Part shown: in pieces, positions 34,106-43,817 of the stretch
Position numbering within the stretch: position 1 is the stretch's first letter
How the letters are laid out: every line of letters begins with the position of its first letter
NCBI GenBank assembly: GCA_037179385.1
Contig: CM074188.1
Coordinates: 18,927,318-18,991,317, forward strand
Length of the DNA stretch: 64,000 bases
Direction: 5' to 3'
From: Holothuria scabra
Taxonomy: Eukaryota > Echinodermata > Holothuroidea > Aspidochirotida > Holothuriidae
Notes under the pieces: model-generated
What the model was told of the DNA's origin: nothing
The model's input: the letters and a program-made list of their open reading frames with translations, nothing else
The model's database searches: none
Made by a program: the position numbers and the translations under genes

Positions 34106-35518
34106 TTACATAATCTTTCACGACTACTTCTGTACAAGCAAGGGTACAGCTGAAAGGTATAGCTGATGAAATCCACTACTGATAGCAGGTACACCAGTGG
34201 GGGTTGCAAGCAAGTCAAATTTCCCAGTCTTTGAGTGATATCCTGTGTAGCAGATCAAACATCTCCACCGAGATGTTCACTTTATACTTTGTAGGACCAT
34301 GAACCATCACTTGGCACAGAGTGTGCAAGGAAGTTTTGGCCAAATGCATCTCCTACATCACTGGAAATTGCAATCTTTTATTTAATGTCTCTTATTCCTG
34401 AAAATGTGTTCCCCCTGCAATTGGGCTTTACTTTAAGGTCAGGTGTCCTCTTATTACTGATCTCCATGGTGTAAGGTTTGCTGGTAGCGCTAGATTTATG
34501 CAAGCATTTAGGGAAATTACCTTTTCAGGTCCCCAAGATACCTATCACGAAAAAACCTGACCCATTGTGAATCTTTATGATGCTCTGTACTCCTCCCAGT
34601 AACCTGTCACAATTAATCCTGCTGTTGACATATTGTTTAAATTATCCCTGGGCCTTGGAATCTTGTTAAATTTTTCCACTTGGCTTGTGCTGCAGGTATA
34701 TTTGTTGGGAAGGTTTTCTTCTAATTAAAGCTCTTCAAAAATGTCTGCAATGTCTCTACAGATTCTAATCCATGATCTTGAGCTTTAGTAATTGGTGTTA
34801 AGTCCTACCCTTAAGCTGGAGAAACAGCTTAAATTTACTGATCAAAGGCTGCGATGAGAGAGGCGACTCTCAATTGGGTCAACATATTGCTTTGTAGGTG
34901 TGTTTTGCATAAATCCTGCACCTGTACCTCTCAACAAATCCTTGGTGATATTGTGTCATCTGCAGGCAGGAATGAGCTCTGTAAGATGTCTCAGTCTGTT
35001 TTCAGGACAAAGTTTTGGATTTTAACTTCTGAAAAAAAAAAGAACAATTTAGCAAATCAGCATCATCGTTCATCCACTTATCCCTGTGTTATGTTTTTGG
35101 GGGAGAGATGATGAGACGTTAGTCTCTTTCTTTCCTCCTTACCTCCTTGGTCCAGGCTTCAAACAGGCAATGCATCAAGTTTTACATCCAGTAGTTCCAC
35201 AAAAATTTACAATTGTAAATTTTTCTGTGTCCTGGCCAGTTGTAATCATTTTGTACATGATTTGTAATAGTGTGTAGTAACAACTTTAAAACCAAATTGA
35301 GCTGTTAATTTCTCGCTCATGAAATAATCATTTTAAGGTAGGATATGGGAATTGTCTGAGTTTGATCATTACTAATTTTCTTTGTGAAGAATTTTTTACA
35401 TGTTTGGTAAAATTTGGTGAACTTCCATCTCAGTATGCAGCTTAATGGAAGATTCTAGAACAAGATCTCTATGGCCACTCTCCTATTTGCAACATTCTAA
35501 ATTGTACTGTTTTTTTTA
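34106..35518. other. No feature recognised
   Basis: Frames of 85 codons or fewer. No shared repeat or TIR identified. Confidence 0.45.
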
Positions 35519-35612
35519 ATTAGTTTACCATGGTCTAGTTGCAGGTCAGAGGGATCACATGTGTAAATAAAGAGTAGGTCTCTTAGATTCCCAAACCAGG
35601 AAGTTTTGGAGG
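35519..35612 (+). repeat. Family B repeat, diverged copy
   Basis: TTAGTTTACCATGGTCTAGT, GATCACATGTGTAAA, AGAGTAGGTCTCTTAGATTC and CCAAACCAGGAAGTTTTGG. The first half matches the inverted copy at 22190-22280 (TTAGTTTACCAGGGTCTAGT); the end matches all B copies. Confidence 0.6.
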
Positions 35613-36480
35613 AAACAACAGCACTTAATGAGTTGTAGTGTAGTCCTTTTCAAAATGAGACCAGAGGCAATCGATTACTCTTACATCTATCATTCAGATA
35701 TTTGTGTCTGGAGAAGTTAAACCAATTTCTCCATTCCCGGGGCCTCTAAAATGTTATCCTTAGTTTCTCCTTGGATATTATTCTGTTAAAGAAACCATTG
35801 ACTCATATTTTGGCAGAGCACAGCGAGATGTTTGGGAGTGTGATTCATGACTTGTGACACTTAGAGATGTGCCTGGCATTTCAGTGAGTCACGTGTGTCC
35901 TTTGATATTACATTCCTCCTCATTCCTTTTCCTCATTTTTTTTTCCATCCTGTTGCATCACATGAGTGGGGATGAAGATACTATACACAATCTACTTCCA
36001 TAGTGCTAGCCATGCATCATTAGCTAATTCAAGGTCAATGAGATCTCTGCTGCATTTTTATGTGGCTCTTATCCCTGTAACCTGAGATCTTTCCATAATC
36101 AAAGGAGTGAGGAGTGAGTGAGAAGACACCCAAATCTGTTCATCATTCAGGGATAGAGGACAGTATAGAGATAGAGAGTGGCCAGAGTGTGTGAGACAGA
36201 TAAAATAGATATAGCACAGATGCATTGTTGCAACTTACAACTGAAAAATGCTATAAGACCTAAAATTTCTGCTCATTCAATACTTTGCAACCTTTTTAAG
36301 AGATGGGGTTGATAAGAAAAGTTATCTAGCTTCATTGATTGTTAATTTTATTTGAACAGTGGAAAATAATTTGAACAATGGAAAATAAGGAAAGTTGGTT
36401 TAAATGCAGAACTATCATTTTTTTTAATGGTGCGTGCATTAGTAAGATGATGTTTTACTTCATTGTTTTTAACTAATTGG
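35613..36480. other. No feature recognised; short 19-bp duplication
   Basis: TTTGAACAGTGGAAAATAA is repeated as TTTGAACAATGGAAAATAA at about 36352-36389. No coding signal. Confidence 0.45.
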
Positions 36481-36606
36481 CTAAGTTGGGCTAGCCACAG
36501 CCATTTTGCCAGTTGTGGCCCACTGGCTTGTTTTCTGTATAACTCAGCCAGTAGTCAGACATCCAGACCTCTTGGCTGCAAGTCGAATGCTCTGTGGTGT
36601 GAACTA
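36481..36606 (-). mobile_element. SINE family C, inverted, internally deleted
   Basis: On the minus strand: a tRNA-like piece GAGCATTCGACTTGCAGCCA with AAGAGGTCTGGAT, then ACAAGCCAGTGGGCCACAAC, TGGCTGTGGCTAGCCCAAC. The D-arm and anticodon-arm spacing resembles a tRNA. The central CTGCCATTGTGCTCAGC block found in other copies is missing. Confidence 0.65.
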
Positions 36607-37756
36607 TGTATGACATATGATAGTATTTTTCTGATCCAGTAAACCCTTGCTTTTGAAGAATGCAACATATTTTTTGCATGGCATATGAATGGCTTTTGTA
36701 GCTTTCCCATGTGTATTTTCTTACCAAGGCCTTCCTACAGGGTGAGCTGCTGGGGGGGGGGGGGGGTGGGGGAGGGAAGAGAGTGACTGTCTCTCCCCTT
36801 TAAAAGGCATCGAAATCGTACATAGGTCACATGCCAAAAGATGGCGCTCTACATAGGCAGTATTTGAACGTTCAGCCTACAGATTTTACCCAGACTATGA
36901 CCCTCCTTACTGTTGAAAAAGAAATTAAATGTACAGTTTATTTTGAAAAATCACCTTTCGTAATTTTTATGGCCTTAAGTTTGATGCATGTGAACTATCA
37001 CTGGACATAAAATAGCTTTCTGCATTATGGGTTGGATTTGGGTAACATTTGTCCCTACACTTGTATGTACAATTAAACTTGTAAATAAAAGTCTTTACAC
37101 TTGTATTTTGCCATGACAGCAACAATTTCTACTTCATTTTGATCCTGTCTGGCAAAAAAAATTTATTTTCAACTTGTTTTAGTTTCATTATTACAGGATG
37201 TATGATTTTCGAAAGTATTTTACTTTTGCTTTTCTTCCTCCAAATATTTGCATAACACTTTTTGCCTCACTGTGCACAGTTGTTATCATTTTTGCATTAT
37301 TTGATGCCACTACAGTGTTTTAATATTGCGTGAAATTATGTTTGTCTGTAGAAAGATTTTTTTTTCTGGAAGTTGTCATTTAAAATATTTGTAAAAAAGC
37401 CTGAAGGGATAAAAGTCACAATCAGAGGGTCATTGCAGCCATAGTAGGAATGCCCTTGCAGACATATTTGGCTGCAAACTTGTAAATGTTGTAGGGCTAG
37501 ATCTGAAGGACACATTAGGCCATGGCATCATGGCTTTGATTTAATGAGCCCTGTGTATTTACGTGGTTACCTCAAACTTTCATCAAAATAATAAGTTGCT
37601 TCCATTATTTCATTTTCATCAAATTTCTTTTCACAGAAATCAGAAAGTTACAAGTTTTATTCCATATGTTGTCCATTAAGTGGTATTTTGCTTATCGTAG
37701 GACATATTTTCTTTCTGCAAATAGTGTTTTATATTAGGTGAGTAAACCCTTAGAAC
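36607..37756. other. No gene; 15-G run
   Basis: An uninterrupted run of 15 G at 36752-36766 starts a longer G-rich tract to about 36780. The rest is unremarkable AT-rich sequence. Confidence 0.5.
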
Positions 37757-38061
37757 TTAAAGGCCCAGTTCTCTCACCCCAAACAGTACCAATTCTCCTA
37801 ACCTTCGTACTTAAGCCCCTCCCACCATTGTCTGAAATTCATCCTTATCCAGTCACAATCTCAGTTTATTGCTTCAGGGTGAATATAGAAAAGTTCTATG
37901 TGTATAATCAAAACACTCTCAGTACAGAACATGCTGTGTAATATAAGCTTTGGTAATCTGCATTGTTTGAATTAACAGTTAATCAAAAAGCTGGGCCAAT
38001 GGAGAGTTTCTGTTCCCCCTTACAAGAAGTGTAGTTTGGGGTGAGAGTATTGGCCCTTTAA
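37757..38061 (-). mobile_element. Family A MITE, complete copy 5 (inverted)
   Basis: A 305-bp element in the opposite orientation to copies 1 and 2, with TTAA at 37757-37760 and 38058-38061. It runs from AAGGCCCAGTTCTCTCACCC through CAATCTCAGTTTATTGCTTC, ATAATCAAAACACTCTCAGT and TTGATTAAC-like sequence to GTAGTTTGGGGTGAGAG. The right TTAA is also the first four bases of a family-D element. Confidence 0.9.
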
Positions 38062-38309
38062 AGGACAAAAGCAGTTAGCCTAAACTGATTTTGAAATTAG
38101 ATTTATATCCCACACATATCTTCGTATTTCACCTCTATGTATCTCCCATGGTATTTCAGAACTTAACACAATCCATTTTCAAGATAAAACCAATGAGATT
38201 TCCTCCTAAATTTTATGAGAAAGATCTTGTCACATGACTTTCAAGAGCCAATCATGAAACATAGCATTCTACTATGCTAGTTCAAATTGGTCATTTCCCC
38301 TTTACATTA
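38058..38309 (+). mobile_element. Family D MITE, copy 3, sharing TTAA with family A
   Basis: Starts TTAAAGGACAAAAGCAGTTA at the last four bases of family A copy 5. Then come ATATCCCACACATATCTTC, CATGGTATTTCAGAACTTAA, CTTGTCACATGACTTTCAAG, AGCCAATCATGAAACA and TTCCCCTTTACATTA at the right end. The right TTAA appears mutated to ATTA. Confidence 0.8.
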
Positions 38310-39440
38310 GGTTTGGTGAAAAATAACATTCAAGAAACATGCATAGATTTATCTAATCTTCCATCTTTTATACAGAAACATGAAAAATGGTAAAAGTTAT
38401 ATAATATATTGTACAAAATTAGCAGAATATTTCCCTTGGTGTAAACAGAGTGTTTGATTTCATAGTGTCTGTGATACTTTGTGTAATGAAAAGCCTTGAG
38501 GTACTTCAACATTTTTTAAAGTGTCAGCCTTGAAGTACCTAGGTAAAGGAGTAAATGTATCTGTAGTGACCAACTCTGATGCATTCTTCTTTAGGTGTTA
38601 CTGTGGAACAGCTTTGTCTGACAAAATCTCCCTGAATCAAAGACCATATTACTTACTTTGATAAACATTTCCGGCTCTCCGAAATGCCATCGCCATGGTA
38701 ACTCACAAATTTTTTCACTGACGTAGTTTTTTCGGCTTAATCCTATGTGAAGATGAACTGCAGACATGTAGTGTGGAATTACCATGCTTAGTGAAAACTA
38801 TGCTTGAAGGAGCACTTACTGTGCGTGTGAAAAAACCATGTTGTAATTAGTAATTCAAGTTTGAAATAAATTATGTTACAAGTATCGTTTACACATTGTC
38901 AAGATGTGTAGAAACTACGTAAAAAACTCATAAATGAAAGCCTGAAGGCTACAGTAGGCTGCATGTGATTGTATGTTATATGTTAATTATGGTGGCTCTA
39001 TCTGCAATACACATTTGATTAATTTGTGTTAAAGATGTTGTTTAAGATGTACACTAGAAAATGTTTAAGAGAGAAGATTTTAAGTAATATTCAATTTAGG
39101 ACAAAAAATATGATAATATGTTACTATTTTTACACAAGATAAGGCAGATCAAACAAGATACAACAGCGGCTTATTGACAGGGAAAATCATTTATACCAAT
39201 TTAGACTGGTGAAGTAGTCTACCCTATTTCATAAGTAGCACTTGAAAACCATGTGACAAAAATTTCTTTATTGAAAATGTGGAATTAGGAAGTAGTAGCA
39301 GCTCATTGGTTTACCTCAGTTGTGTAATGTAAGTCTTGAAATACCATGAAAGGTACTAAGAAGAAAAATAACAACCAGTTTGTGAGATTTTTTCAAGATG
39401 TATTTGGGGTGACTGCATGCACATGACAATAGAAATGAAT
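38310..39440. other. No feature recognised
   Basis: Strongly AT-rich with only short frames. Confidence 0.45.
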
Positions 39441-39691
39441 AGCAAGTTTACAGCCCATCTCTAGTTGACCACTCATAATCCAGAATTTATCAGAGAACTT
39501 CCAGTTTAGGTGTCTTGAGATCAACAAATTTAAAGGGATTAGAACCCTTTTAAAGATGGTTTGGTCAATAGAGCAAGTTTGTTTGTAAAAGGGATTAACT
39601 AATGCAATTATAAAGATAAGCTTCACCTGGGAAAAAGCCTTTTGCTTGGGTAATATTGGCTAAAATGTCCCATTCAATTCCAGCACCATGT
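39441..39691 (+). repeat. Family Q dispersed repeat, copy 2
   Basis: Pairs with 27003-27257. Words in order: AGCAAGTTTACAGCC, CTCATAATCCAGAATTTATC, AGAGAACTTCCAGTTTAGGT, TCTTGAGATCAAC, CAATAGAGCAAG, GATAAGCTTCACCTGGGAAA, GGGTAATATTGGCTAAAATG and CCCATTCAATTCCAGCA. Confidence 0.7.
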
Positions 39692-40962
39692 GGGTGCCTT
39701 TCACAGTAAATTGTGAAGGCTGCTAACGAAATACCAAAACATGTGGCCTGTATTTAGTTGTAAGTGGCAAATCAGTCCTTTTATTTCAATACTTTATTAT
39801 CATAAATATGGAACTCATGCCGGGGGATCATCTTGTCACTGGGAAGGTGTAAATCAATAGACCCTCTCAAAAAAGCAATTGCAAAGGATTATGGGACAGA
39901 ATGTTGTTGTGTGTTGGTGTTTGCCATAGACACCATAGATACCATTGACAAGAGAAAAAAATAAACCAAAACCTTGTCCCAGAATGGTATTTGGAAATGT
40001 GTTTATGGTCCCTTTCATAGAGGGTCTTATCCCCCTTTATTTAAGTCTTGTTCTGAAAGCATGGAGCTCATTTTTTAACTTTGCCAAGTATGAGTGTGGA
40101 AAGATAAATAACCCCCCTTCCGCGCTATTTTCAACTTTGTCAGTCTGTTATTTTATTCAGTGTGAGGAACTCTTATCTATGGGAATATGAAGGAAAATGT
40201 TCTTAGACCAAACAGTGGTATTGATTCTGAATAACACTGGATGTTATTTCCCTGGATAATATACAGAGATAGGTCTGATAATTGAATTTATCCCACCATG
40301 AGATTTGCTACGATTCTTGTTAAAAACCTGATTGGTGGGTGTGTGAAGCCGGTATCATTTTGCAAAATGTTTAATTTCAACTCGCTCTCATGTTCTCAGA
40401 CCCACACAAAACTTTCAACTTTACTCACATTGCAGAAGACTGAAAGTGGGAGAAAGTGATATCCATGAAGCCCCTTTCACACTGAATGTGATTTTGTTGG
40501 AGATGTGCGTTGGAGTTTGTTGGAGATACGCCTCAGCTTCAACCTTTCTGGTTAAGTCTTGTGGCACCCACAACCTTATTGCCAGTTGTTGCTTAATGGA
40601 ATTTTTCCTCATTCCCTTACTTGGAAAGCAGCACAGTATAATGGCAGTTAGATGGGAGGTATAATGACACATCAGTCCATTTCAAGTCCTCCCTTTTAGT
40701 CACCTGTTGCAACCAGCAGATACCATGGGCACATTCTAGAACCTGCAGACCTCATAGGACATGATGTGATACATTGGGACACAATACCACACAATCGAAG
40801 TACCATTACCACTTTTGCATCACAGGAGGCTTTTTCTTTACAATATTTCTGTATTATTCCTATGACCAATTAGTTCAACACAATACTGACAATAGTACTG
40901 TAGTTTTGTCCTAGCATATTGGTCAAAATATGTTGCTCACTTTTAAGTGGGTGGAATTTAAC
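39692..40962. other. No gene recognised
   Basis: Paired plus and minus frames around 40421-40672 (up to 83 codons) are mirror images of each other with no recognisable content. Confidence 0.45.
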
Positions 40963-41220
40963 TTAAAGACAGTCATGTGTCACTCTAAACCACAAATTTA
41001 ATGGGCGTCTACAAAAACTTTCAACAGGTACTGTACAGCACTTTGATTGACATCAAATTCAAAAACACATAGTAGTCCTTATTACTCAGCATGCTCTGAG
41101 AGTGTATTAGTCATACATTTTGACCTTGCTTGCTCACTGCAGGGTTCTTCTTGAAGCCAACAAACTAGGATTGTGTGTGGATATGGATGAGTTTTACATA
41201 GCCATGGGAAGTACCTTTAA
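40963..41220 (+). mobile_element. Family A MITE, old diverged copy 7
   Basis: Recognisable from TTAAAGACAGTC, CACTCTAAACCACAAATTTA, CTTTGATTGACATCAAATTC, CAGCATG, CTGAGAGTGT, AACTAGGATTGTGTGTGGAT and GATGAGTTTTA. It ends GGGAAGTACCTTTAA with about 45 bp of the usual right region missing. TTAA is present at both edges (40963-40966 and 41217-41220). More mutated than copies 1, 2 and 5, hence older. Confidence 0.65.
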
Positions 41221-41226
41221 TTCTAC

Positions 41227-42924
41227 TACCGTATATTCTGTAATAAACGCTCCCCCTCTAATAAACGCCCCCCTCAAAATTTTTAACAACTGCGTAGGCC
41301 AAGGCCTCCCGCACTACAGGCCCAAACCATCGATAAAGCTAGTGTTTGACCGGTTATGCATAATCATTATTTAATTGAACAAACGGCCCGATGCCGATTA
41401 CCGATTATTAGGAAGAGGGAAGACACGTGTTTGTCCCTTAAGTACGCGCCCCTTTCTTTGTGCATATCGTTCAAGTTGGAAAATATTGGGAATAGTTCCG
41501 TTTGTTTTGCGAATGGAATATCATTTTTGTAGGCCTAATATTTTCTTTTCAAATGTGGAGATATAAACCAATCGTTAATACAGTAGGGTTGTTTTCAGTC
41601 GATGTCACATACCCTTTGATAATTTAGCTCTTAGGCAAACATCATGCTCTGTTTAGTTTTCATCCCCTAATCATGTCGGAACATTTGCAGTATTTTACTG
41701 CACTGGCTTGTAGTTGGGTTAATGTACTGTAGAATCCCGCTTTAATGAGGCCATGTAGAAATACGCAATCATAATAATCTTAGCGGTTCTGGGGCAGCAA
41801 AACAATTGCACCCGATTAACGTATCCTATGGTTCCTTACGGATATAAATATCCCCGTAAATTTTTAGCAGTTCTTGTCCAAAACTTACGTCTTGTTTGAA
41901 AATAATCTACAATTGAAATGCACGCAAGTGAGATCCCCGAAAAATCGCAGAGATTTGTGATGTCGTTTCTTGTTGAATTTAGCACGGGGCTCGCCCGGCT
42001 GCGCTAGCTGGTTATATCAGCATAGGAAATGTGATCGTCGTAACACTTAAAAACTCAACAGAAAAATTCGTCTCGAGGCTTAGTATTTTCACACACTAAA
42101 TCACATAGGCGATGGCGCGAGTTGTGATTGGCTGGCTAGAATCGTCGCATTTGAACCAATCACGATGCAGGGGCAATTTAAATTTTGCAATGGATCGTAT
42201 GCATATGATGTCACCGAGCAAAACATGATGCCTTGTTTGGCGGTAAAAACGGACACGCACTTGAGTGCGTGGGCGAAGAAGTAGCCTGCATGAGACCACG
42301 TGCATCACTGATTTCGTTGGCGATGACGTTCACATTTCATAAGTCCTACTGCAAATAACATTACGGAAGGAATGCGAGAAATGGCTTAATTTATGCAGGA
42401 TAATAACCACCGAACTTCCAAAGATTCTAGGTGCTACGTGTACAAAACGTGCACAGATATAGATGGTAAGCTTTGGGACTTGGAAATACAGCCAAACACT
42501 GCAGCTCGGATAGTCTGTACTTGTGCTTTTGTACAGAACAAGTTGCACAGCAACTTACGCGGCACTTTTTCCAGACTGCAAGGAATACCATTCCAGGTTA
42601 TACTACATTGTTATGGGGAAAATAACCAACGATCGCGCTCATGGCAGGGGTATAATTTACACGTTTGTGCTTATCAATGCATTCCGTTTTGGCGGGAATG
42701 ATTGAGTACGGTATTCACAGGAATTTTAACGAAATTAAGAGCAAGTTTCAAGTATATTTGTGCCCTTTTTTCAGTTTACAAATAATCGGTGGTAATGATG
42801 GGTGGAATGGCAGAATTTTACCGATGCCGATTAGTTAATTTTTATTACAATATACCCTCAAATAAACGCCCCCCTTTTCAAAAATGTAACGCCCCCGGGG
42901 GCGTTTATTACAGAATATACGGTA
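41227..42924. mobile_element. 1.7-kb TA-flanked TIR element, CpG-rich
   Basis: Perfect inverted ends of 22 bp beginning CCGTATATTCTGTAATAAAC, with TA on each outer side (41227-41228 and 42923-42924). This fits a TA target duplication as made by Tc1/mariner-class transposases; the whole is 1,698 bp. Just inside each end sits AATAAACGCCCCCCT in the same orientation (41259 and 42861 regions), which is a direct rather than inverted pair. The right end carries a perfect 18-bp palindrome AACGCCCCCGGGGGCGTT at 42888-42905. The interior is richer in CG dinucleotides than the flanks. Its open frames (102 codons at 42393-42701, 63 codons at 41375-41566) are not recognisable as a transposase with catalytic D-D-D/E residues, so this is a non-autonomous element or a decayed carrier of unrelated DNA. 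Confidence 0.88.
42888..42905. repeat. 18-bp perfect GC palindrome in the 1.7-kb element
   Basis: AACGCCCCCGGGGGCGTT equals its own reverse complement and overlaps the inner edge of the right TIR. The left end has CGCTCCCCCTC instead, so the two ends are not equivalent. Confidence 0.85.
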
Positions 42925-43176
42925 AATTGTGATACATTGTATCATGTTGCATGTTCTTGGGTTTAGTGTGAATGAGTGTAGGCAAAAGCGTTGTTATCAA
43001 TTGTTTTACAATCTCATCTCATCACATCAGCCTCAGTGTGTACATACCTGAGGAAAGCACAGTTTTGACATTTTATTGCTTCAGTATTTTGTCTTGAGTG
43101 GTAGGACAATACAGTTCAGTTGATAATGGTGTTGGCTTCTGCTGTGTTGTCTTCTGTCAGCTTCAGTGTTTACTGT

Positions 43177-43435
43177 TTAACCCTTTACTGTTGTGCTCCG
43201 ATCGGGACATATTTACGCGGATCAGGAGTGGGCGGAAGAGCGGACGTAGCCCGCCCCGCATCGGCTTCCGTAGGCCATTGACCCTGTGACCTTAAACTAT
43301 TGTCTCTCTCGCTGTTGTGGCCGAATTTTCGGGTAGCTACTCGCAGTTTCGAGCTCCTCATGAAACAGTAAAGATGTGTGACAGCTGAGCTCTCCGCATG
43401 GGTCCAAAAGGACCCAAACAACGGTAAAGGGTTAA
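43177..43435. mobile_element. piggyBac-type MITE, 259 bp
   Basis: TTAA at both ends (43177-43180 and 43432-43435) directly followed by inverted ends: CCCTTTACTGTTGTG on the left and CCCTTTACCGTTGTT as reverse complement of the right. TTAA duplication plus a TIR beginning CCC is the classic piggyBac pattern. Inside are two perfect palindromes, CCGATCGG near the left end (43198-43205) and GGGTCCAAAAGGACCC near the right (43400-43415). It is markedly richer in G, C and CpG than the surroundings. No transposase is encoded. Confidence 0.88.
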
Positions 43436-43759
43436 GTCTCTTAAGGCAGCTATAGAACATCAGTGATCTATCCTAAGTTCTGCTTTATATGGAGCATTCC
43501 TGTAGCCAGAGGGGATGTCTCTTTCCCACTTCGCATCCTCTCCTCCCACCCCCAACCCCACCCCCCAAAAAAAATATTAAAAAGTCTTGCAGTAAATGAA
43601 AAAATAGATATTGTAGTATATCACTACAATTATCATTCAAGATTCACCCTGCCAAAGTCACAAATCTTGCACCATTTTGGAGGTTAGGCAAAATTGTCAC
43701 AAAATGGAGGGCAACACCCTCTCCCCTAGGTCACTTCTTGAGGCTAGCAAAACTACCAC

Positions 43760-43817
43760 ACTGACATCCTCCACCCCCACCCCCACCCCCCACCCCCCCA
43801 AAAAAAAAAAAAAAAAA
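43760..43817 (+). repeat. CACCCC tract followed by A18
   Basis: A (CCACCCC)n-like tract at about 43768-43799 leads into an uninterrupted run of 18 A (43800-43817). It may be the decayed end of a retroposed or CCCC-ended element; GTAGCCAGAGGGG at 43502 could be its other edge, but this is weak. Confidence 0.6.

Noticed and set aside
33791..34218. Frames of 60 to 120 codons with glycine- and proline-rich stretches
   Set aside because: They translate the 22-bp tandem repeat and the G12 and C13 runs on both strands; composition comes from simple sequence.
42687..42698. TTTTGGCGGGAA as an E2F promoter site
   Set aside because: It sits inside a transposable element with no gene next to it; a single match to a short motif is not enough to annotate.
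42393..42705. A 102-codon frame inside the 1.7-kb TIR element, as a possible transposase
   Set aside because: No helix-turn-helix or catalytic D-D-D/E pattern can be seen, and the frame is far too short for a Tc1/mariner transposase.
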